The notes below the pieces were generated by a model. It saw only the letters and a list, made by a program, of their open reading frames with translations. It ran no database searches and had not been told where the DNA came from. Both the position numbers and the translations under genes were made by a program. Below are positions 32,951-38,381 of a DNA stretch of 38,381 nt, piece by piece. The stretch comes from Alcaligenaceae bacterium (GTDB lineage Bacteria > Pseudomonadota > Gammaproteobacteria > Burkholderiales > Burkholderiaceae_B): positions 1 through 38,381 of the forward strand of contig JACCES010000024.1 in NCBI GenBank assembly GCA_013416455.1. The letters run 5' to 3'. Each line of letters starts with the position of its first letter. The first letter of the stretch is position 1.

Positions 32951-35900
32951 ATGCTCATCGATGTCTTCAGCAAAATTGCCGGCAATACTCAGACCGTCGA
33001 TCCCGATAACATCAGTTTGCAGTCGCCTTCCATTGTGCGGCTCAAAATCGCCCCCGAAGCAGTCCGCAGCTTTGTTCGCGATGGCGATGACCTGAAGCTT
33101 GTGCTGGCCACCGGCGAAATCGTTGTCATCGGCAACTTCTTCGTCCAGGAGCCGGACGGCACCCGTAATGATCTTGTGCTGGAAGACGCCGCCGGCGTGC
33201 TTTGGTGGGGCCAGTATTCAACGCCATGGCAAGAGTTCCACTTCACGGAGATTGAAACGGAAGGCTCGGCCGCCAGCCCTTGGTGGCTGCTGGCGGGGCT
33301 GGGCTTGCTTGGCCTGGGCGCGGCCGCGGCCAGCGGCGGTGGCGGCACCAGCGGCGGGCCGGTCGGGCGGCCTCAGAAGCCGGTCGTTGAAATCAAAGAC
33401 ATCGATGTGGTCGGCGACATGACCGTTATTACCGGGACGATTACCGTGCCTCCAGGCACGGTGCCTGACACGGTCACGGTAATCATCGATGGGGTGGAGT
33501 ACCCCGCCGATGTCGATGAAGACGGCACATGGCAGGTTGAGGTGCCGGTGGGCGAACTCACGGAAGACACGCCGGTCACCGTGATCGGTACGGTCAGGGA
33601 CCCCAAGACGGGCGAGGTCAGCGACCCCAGCGACCCCGACGACGACGTCATTCCGATCGAGTTCAGGCCGGAAGTGGAAGCGCCGGCAATCACGACAAAC
33701 GAAGATGAGCCTTTCACAGGCAAGATCACCGGCACCGGCCAGGGCGGCAACCCGCCCACCTATACGATTCCCGATTCCGGCCACCCGAAGAACGGTACTG
33801 TCACGATCGACCCGGTCACCGGCGAATACACCTATACCCCCGACCCCGACTACAACGGGGAAGACAGCTTCACGGTAACGGTTACCGATGAAGGGGGCGG
33901 CAGCACCACTGTCACGGTGCAGGTAACGGTCAACCCGGTCAACGACCCGCCGGCGGGCGCCGACAACACAATCACTTTGCCGGAAGACGGCGGCTACCCC
34001 TTCGGCCCGGCCGATTTCGGGTTCAGCGACCCTGTTGAAGGCCACCCGCTGAAGTCCGTGATCATCACGACGCTGCCAACGGCGGGCAGCCTGACCTTTG
34101 ATGGGCAGCCGGTCGTGCCGGGACAGAGCATTCCGGCTGATCAGCTCGATCTGCTGGTGTTCACGCCCGATCCCGACGCCAATGGCGAAAACTACGCCAA
34201 CTTCACCTTCCAGGTGCGGGACGGCGGCGGCACGGAAAACGGCGGCATCGATACCGACCCCACGCCCAACACCATCACGATCAATGTGACGCCGGTACCG
34301 GACATCACCGACGACACACTCACCACCGACGAAGATACGCCGATCACCTTCAATGTGCTGACCGGCACGAACGGTGCGACGCCCGACAACTTCGAAGATC
34401 CGGGCCGCAAGGTGACGGCAATCACCCAGCCTGAAGATGGCGGTATTGTCGAATGGAACCCCGACGGTACCTTTACTTTCATTCCAGACAGTGATTGGAA
34501 CGGTACCACCACTTTTACCTATACGGTCACCTCGGGCAACGGCAGAACGGAAACGGCCACGGTCACCATCAATGTCAATCCTGTGAACGATGCGCCTTTC
34601 CCGGTGGGCACGATCGACGATCAGGCCAGCTTGGATGCCGAAAAGGGCATCGGCCTGAACGTGTCGAAATACTTCGATGACCGGGACGACGCGACTCTGA
34701 CCTATACCGCCACGGGCTTGCCCAAAGGCCTGACGCTGGACCCGGACACCGGTCTCATCAGCGGCACGATACACCGTTCAGCCAGCCAGGATGGCGACAA
34801 TGGCAGGCATGAAGTCGTCATTACCGCCACAGATGGCCGTGGCGCAACGACGACCCAGGTCTTCACCTGGACGGTCACCAACCCCGCGCCGATTGCCAAC
34901 GACGATACGGCCAGCACCGATGAAGATACGGCACTGACGGGTAACGTCCTGACGGGCGAGGGCGCCGGCGACATCGCGGATACCGATCCGGACGGCGACC
35001 CCCTGAGAGTGACCAGCTTCACCGTCGATACCAATGGCGACGGCGGCGCTGAAATGTTCACGGCGGGGGCCACGGCCGAAATCGAGGGTGTGGGCACGCT
35101 GGTGCTCAACGAGAACGGGAGCTATACCTTCACGCCCGCCGAGAACTGGAACGGCACGGTGCCGACGGTCACTTACACGATCAGTGATCGCGAAGGGGGC
35201 ACCGACACCGCCACGCTGATCATCAACGTCAATCCGGTCAACGACCCGCCCGCCGGCACTGACAACACGATCACGCTGCTTGAAGATGGCAGCCACTCGT
35301 TCACTCCGGGCGATTTCGGCTTTGAAGACCCGGTCGAAGGCGACGAATTCAAGGCGGTGATCATCACGACGCTGCCCACAACCGGCAGTCTGACGTTTGA
35401 CGGCGAGCCGGTCGGACCTGGGCAAAGCATTCCGGTGGATCGGCTCGACGAACTGGTATTCACGCCCGACCCCGATGCCAATGGCGAAAACTACGCCAAC
35501 TTCACCTTCCAGGTGCAGGACGATGGCGGCACCGACAATGAGGGTGTGGATACCGACCCGACCCCGAACACCATCACGATCAACATCACGCCGGTGGATG
35601 ACATCACCGACGATGAAATCACCACCCCTGAAGACGAACCGGTCAGCTTCAACGTGCTGACCGGCACGGGTGGCGCAACGCCCGATGATTTTGAAGATGA
35701 GGGCCGCCGGGTGACCAGCGTCACAGAACCGGAGGAAGGCGGCACCATCGAGTGGGACGCGGACGGCAATTTCACGTTCACGCCGGAACCCGACTGGAAT
35801 GGCACGACCACGTTCACCTACACGGTCACATCCGGCAACGGCGTCACCGAAACGGCCACCGTCACCGTCACTGTCGGACCCAAAGATGATATTGCCGACG

Positions 35901-38381
35901 ATCTGGCGCTGACCAGCAAGAATACACCGATCACGGTGGATGTCCTGGGGAACGACGATTTCGACGGCGACAGCCCGACGATTACAAATGTGGACGGCCA
36001 GCCGATAACGGTGGGCGAGCCTGTGACTGTGGAAAATGGCAGCGTCACGCTGGAAGAAAACGGGACGCTGACCTTTACACCGAACGAAGACTGGAGCGGC
36101 GAAACCCGCTTCGAATATACGGTGACTTCCGGCGGCGTCACTGAAACCGCGACAGTAACGGTGAATGTCATCGATATCGATATCATCGACGACAACAGCC
36201 CGGGAGCGCCCGGAACGGGCGACGACGTGCTGGCCAGCATCGACGACCTTGAAAACGTCACCCTTACTGGCCGGGCGCCGGTGGGCGGCACGATCACCAG
36301 CCTGATCGTCACCGACGAAGACGGCATCGAAGTCAGCATTGATCCGGCCACTATCGTCATCAACTCTGACGGCAGCTTCAGCACCACGGCGGATCTCAGC
36401 GGCCTGAAAGACGGTACGCTCACCGTCACCCTGAACGTACAGGACAGCGGGGGCAACAGCGGCGCCATTACCGACACCATTCACAAAGATACGACCGTCG
36501 ATGTGGTGATAGACCCCTTGTTTGTGGTCAATGGCGAGGTGCCCGTCATCACCGGCAGCACCAGCGACCCCGAGGCTGAGACAGTCACACTGACCATCAA
36601 CGGAACGGAAGTATCCGTTCCGGTGGAAGAGGACGGTACATGGTCCTATACCCCGCCGGCGCCGCTGGCGATCGACGAAACAACGATCTCGGCGGGCACC
36701 AGCGACCCGTGGGGCAATACAGCTACGGTTGAGCGCAAGGTTGCCGGCTTGACCATCGAGGACCAGGCGCCAGGTGAATCCGCGCCCGAGCATATCGTCG
36801 TGCATGAGTCGGCATTGGAAGACGGCACCGACCCGGATGCCACGACGGAATCCGTATCGGCCACCTTCACCCTGGCGACGACGGAAGGCGGCATCGAGCG
36901 CATCGTCATCGGCGGCTCCGTCGAGAACGGCGCGCTGGTGGGTGGCACTTCCATCACCCTGGCTGAGCTGGTCGCGGCAACACCCGGTTTGCCGATAGAA
37001 ATTGAAACCACCTACGGCAAGCTGTTCATCACCGGCTACGAGCCGGGCACCGGGGTTGTCAGCTATACCTATACGCTCAACGAAGGTACGGAAGACCATG
37101 AGGATCCGGGCGGCGACATCGTCCGCGAAAACATTCAGCTGGCCGTGGTGGACGATGGCGGTGATACGCGTGTTGATCAACTGATCGTGGCAGTGGTCGA
37201 CGACGTGCCGGTTATTACGGAAGGTACTGATCCGTTGCCGGAGCTGCTTGTGGATGAGAGCGATCTGACCTCCGCCACGGCGACTGCCGAGTTTGGTGAC
37301 GCCTTCAGCTATGAGGCGGGTGCGGATGGTGAGCAGTCGCGCGCGTATTCGCTGGTGGTCAATGGCGGCGCCAGTGGTTTGAAGGATGTGGCGACGGGGC
37401 AGGCTATTGTCCTGGTGGATACGAATGGCGATGGCACGCTGATTACAGGCCATGTGGGCGATGCTACCGGTGAGTCGGCATTCACCATCACCATTGATGA
37501 CCAGAGCGGTGCGGTGACGCTGACGCAGCTGCGGGCGTTGGAGCACGGTGACAGCGGGGTGGAGGACACGACGCTGAGCCTGACGGATGCGGCGCTGAGC
37601 CTGCGGTTGAGCGTGACCGATAAGGACGATGACACGACGACCAGCACGATTGACGATATTGGTGGTCGCTTCCAGTTCACGGATGATGTGCCGGCCATCA
37701 CGCCAAGTACTGATCCGTTGCCGGAACTGCTTGTGGACGAGAGCGATCTGACCTCCGCCACGGCGACTGCCGAGTTTGGTGACGCCTTCAGCTATGAGGC
37801 GGGTGCGGATGGTGAGCAGTCGCGCGCGTATTCGCTGGTGGTCAATGGCGGCGCCAGTGGTTTGAAGGATGTGGCGACGGGGCAGGCTATTGTCCTGGTG
37901 GATACGAATGGCGATGGCACGCTGATTACAGGCCATGTGGGCGATGCTACCGGTGAGTCGGCATTCACCATCACTATTGATGACCAGAGCGGTGCGGTGA
38001 CGCTGACGCAGCTGCGGGCGTTGGAGCACGGTGACAGCGGGGTGGAGGACACGACGCTGAGCCTGACGGATGCGGCGCTGAGCCTGCGGCTGAGCGTGAC
38101 CGATAAGGACGATGACACGACGACCAGCACGATTGACGATATTGGTGGCCGCTTCCAGTTCACGGATGATGTGCCGGTCATCACGGCTGGTACGGGCGAT
38201 CCGGAACTGTCCGTGGAAGAAGCCAGCCTGAACACGCCTGCTTCTCTGGCGTTTGCGGGGCTGTTCGATATCAACCATGGTGCGGATGGCGAAGGCGCGG
38301 TGCCGCTGCAATACAGCCTGAGCGTTGGCAGCGCAGGCGTGGACAGCGGCCTGGTGGATACGGAAACCGGTACTGCCATCC
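32951..38381 (+). CDS. Giant Bap-like surface adhesin with cadherin-like and T1SS-143-type repeats (partial, 3' end outside window)
   Basis: The frame is open from ATG 32951 (aggg at 32940-32943) to the window edge, 1810 codons without a stop; I checked the frame at several points. Residues 1-105 match the BapA/LapF-type prefix domain (SPSIVRLKI, RDGDDLKLVL, GNFF, LVLEDAAG). A hydrophobic stretch (about 110-127) and a Gly-rich linker follow. Next is an Ig-like domain (about 145-235), then cadherin-like tandem domains (about 245-1080) with NPVNDPP linkers, DxDGD-type calcium motifs and YTVTSGNG ends. Further Ig-like repeats follow. Near-identical 161-residue repeats resembling DUF5801/T1SS-143 start near residue 1425. 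Such proteins are exported by type I secretion and promote attachment and biofilm. The C-terminal secretion signal and exporter genes should lie to the right. No clear LapG-type cleavage motif is seen near the N-terminus. Confidence 0.88.
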   Translation, partial: MLIDVFSKIAGNTQTVDPDNISLQSPSIVRLKIAPEAVRSFVRDGDDLKLVLATGEIVVIGNFFVQEPDGTRNDLVLEDAAGVLWWGQYSTPWQEFHFTEIETEGSAASPWWLLAGLGLLGLGAAAASGGGGTSGGPVGRPQKPVVEIKDIDVVGDMTVITGTITVPPGTVPDTVTVIIDGVEYPADVDEDGTWQVEVPVGELTEDTPVTVIGTVRDPKTGEVSDPSDPDDDVIPIEFRPEVEAPAITTNEDEPFTGKITGTGQGGNPPTYTIPDSGHPKNGTVTIDPVTGEYTYTPDPDYNGEDSFTVTVTDEGGGSTTVTVQVTVNPVNDPPAGADNTITLPEDGGYPFGPADFGFSDPVEGHPLKSVIITTLPTAGSLTFDGQPVVPGQSIPADQLDLLVFTPDPDANGENYANFTFQVRDGGGTENGGIDTDPTPNTITINVTPVPDITDDTLTTDEDTPITFNVLTGTNGATPDNFEDPGRKVTAITQPEDGGIVEWNPDGTFTFIPDSDWNGTTTFTYTVTSGNGRTETATVTINVNPVNDAPFPVGTIDDQASLDAEKGIGLNVSKYFDDRDDATLTYTATGLPKGLTLDPDTGLISGTIHRSASQDGDNGRHEVVITATDGRGATTTQVFTWTVTNPAPIANDDTASTDEDTALTGNVLTGEGAGDIADTDPDGDPLRVTSFTVDTNGDGGAEMFTAGATAEIEGVGTLVLNENGSYTFTPAENWNGTVPTVTYTISDREGGTDTATLIINVNPVNDPPAGTDNTITLLEDGSHSFTPGDFGFEDPVEGDEFKAVIITTLPTTGSLTFDGEPVGPGQSIPVDRLDELVFTPDPDANGENYANFTFQVQDDGGTDNEGVDTDPTPNTITINITPVDDITDDEITTPEDEPVSFNVLTGTGGATPDDFEDEGRRVTSVTEPEEGGTIEWDADGNFTFTPEPDWNGTTTFTYTVTSGNGVTETATVTVTVGPKDDIADDLALTSKNTPITVDVLGNDDFDGDSPTITNVDGQPITVGEPVTVENGSVTLEENGTLTFTPNEDWSGETRFEYTVTSGGVTETATVTVNVIDIDIIDDNSPGAPGTGDDVLASIDDLENVTLTGRAPVGGTITSLIVTDEDGIEVSIDPATIVINSDGSFSTTADLSGLKDGTLTVTLNVQDSGGNSGAITDTIHKDTTVDVVIDPLFVVNGEVPVITGSTSDPEAETVTLTINGTEVSVPVEEDGTWSYTPPAPLAIDETTISAGTSDPWGNTATVERKVAGLTIEDQAPGESAPEHIVVHESALEDGTDPDATTESVSATFTLATTEGGIERIVIGGSVENGALVGGTSITLAELVAATPGLPIEIETTYGKLFITGYEPGTGVVSYTYTLNEGTEDHEDPGGDIVRENIQLAVVDDGGDTRVDQLIVAVVDDVPVITEGTDPLPELLVDESDLTSATATAEFGDAFSYEAGADGEQSRAYSLVVNGGASGLKDVATGQAIVLVDTNGDGTLITGHVGDATGESAFTITIDDQSGAVTLTQLRALEHGDSGVEDTTLSLTDAALSLRLSVTDKDDDTTTSTIDDIGGRFQFTDDVPAITPSTDPLPELLVDESDLTSATATAEFGDAFSYEAGADGEQSRAYSLVVNGGASGLKDVATGQAIVLVDTNGDGTLITGHVGDATGESAFTITIDDQSGAVTLTQLRALEHGDSGVEDTTLSLTDAALSLRLSVTDKDDDTTTSTIDDIGGRFQFTDDVPVITAGTGDPELSVEEASLNTPASLAFAGLFDINHGADGEGAVPLQYSLSVGSAGVDSGLVDTETGTAI
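33932..34575 (+). repeat. Adhesin two-domain module, copy 1
   Basis: This stretch runs from an NPVNDPP linker to a TVTSGNG...TETATVT end (residues about 328-542). It recurs 1299 bp downstream with no length change at either end and strong similarity throughout, so a whole two-domain block was duplicated. Confidence 0.8.
35231..35874 (+). repeat. Adhesin two-domain module, copy 2
   Basis: Second copy of the module at 33932-34575 (residues about 761-975). Shared landmarks are NPVNDPPAG, DFGF.DPVEG, FTPDPDANGENYANFTFQV, FNVLTGT.GATPD and GTTTFTYTVTSGNG. It has diverged at many positions, mostly conservative, so the duplication is older than the one at 37226. Confidence 0.8.
37226..37708 (+). 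repeat. Adhesin 483-bp tandem repeat, copy 1
   Basis: A 161-codon unit from TDPLPELLVDESDLTSAT to TDDVPAITPS. It is followed directly by a near-identical copy. The unit resembles the T1SS-143/DUF5801 repeat of type I secreted proteins. Confidence 0.9.
37709..38191 (+). repeat. Adhesin 483-bp tandem repeat, copy 2
   Basis: Exact-period second copy. From the start of the unit through FTDDVP I count only five base differences from copy 1, all synonymous; the last few codons differ more. A third, diverged unit begins at about 38192 (GDPELSVEEASLNTPASLAF) and runs off the window. Confidence 0.9.

Noticed and set aside
37226-38191. Tandem repeats considered as a CRISPR array
   Set aside because: The unit is 483 bp, coding and contiguous with no spacers.
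34778-38311. Minus-strand open frame of 1177 codons
   Set aside because: It is antisense to the adhesin, whose plus frame has a clear domain structure from its start. The long minus frame follows from the adhesin's Asp/Thr/Gly-rich codons and has Arg/His/Gln-rich composition with no domain.

Overview
The window looks like a chromosomal segment of a high-GC betaproteobacterium of the order Burkholderiales, most likely an Alcaligenaceae member related to Bordetella or Achromobacter. This rests on an orphan Bug-family periplasmic binding protein, many LysR regulators, tightly packed operons with ATGA start/stop overlaps, and remains of a trb-type (Tn4371-like) conjugative element at the left edge. 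No rRNA, tRNA or CRISPR array was found. All family assignments come from reading the sequence; no database search was run.

Region by region. (1) 1-1076: the tail of an integrative conjugative element (a TrbI-like C-terminus, a DUF2274 gene and a hairpin), then non-coding DNA with a T-rich site resembling a Tn4371-type attachment sequence, a perfect 25-bp palindrome, and an inverted repeat in front of the next operon. (2) 1077-6934: hyuA and hyuB (ATP-dependent hydantoinase/oxoprolinase subunits), a convergent LysR gene, and a divergent Bug solute-binding protein. A 13-bp motif occurs in front of both hyuA and the LysR/Bug divergon and suggests one regulon. (3) 6937-17284: one long minus-strand operon of eight genes encoding two D-amino-acid-oxidase-type flavoproteins, a [2Fe-2S] subunit, an HcnB/opine-oxidase-A-like flavoprotein and a Dpp-type ABC importer (two permeases, two ATPases). 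A LysR gene diverges from it across only 20 bp, and the matching substrate-binding protein lies beyond that LysR gene with its own promoter. Together this reads as an uptake-and-oxidation system for an opine, peptide or N-substituted amino acid. (4) 17426-24345: a methyltransferase, a Cache-PAS-PAS-GGDEF diguanylate cyclase, an MFS transporter with a tiny membrane protein, a chemoreceptor with a histidine-rich membrane domain, and a sugar O-acetyltransferase. (5) 24346-25333: an intergenic stretch with five consecutive hairpins, a GNAT acetyltransferase and a Fur-like box. (6) 25334-32444: a TonB-dependent receptor converging with a yhiI-rbbA-yhhJ operon. (7) 32951 to the right edge: the first 1810 codons of a giant Bap-like adhesin, open at the window end, with large internal DNA duplications.

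The strongest candidates for new biology are the oxidoreductase/importer operon with two paralogous flavin subunits, the putative LysR regulon joining hyuAB to the orphan Bug protein, the multi-hairpin segment at 24365-24497, and the recently duplicated repeats in the adhesin.
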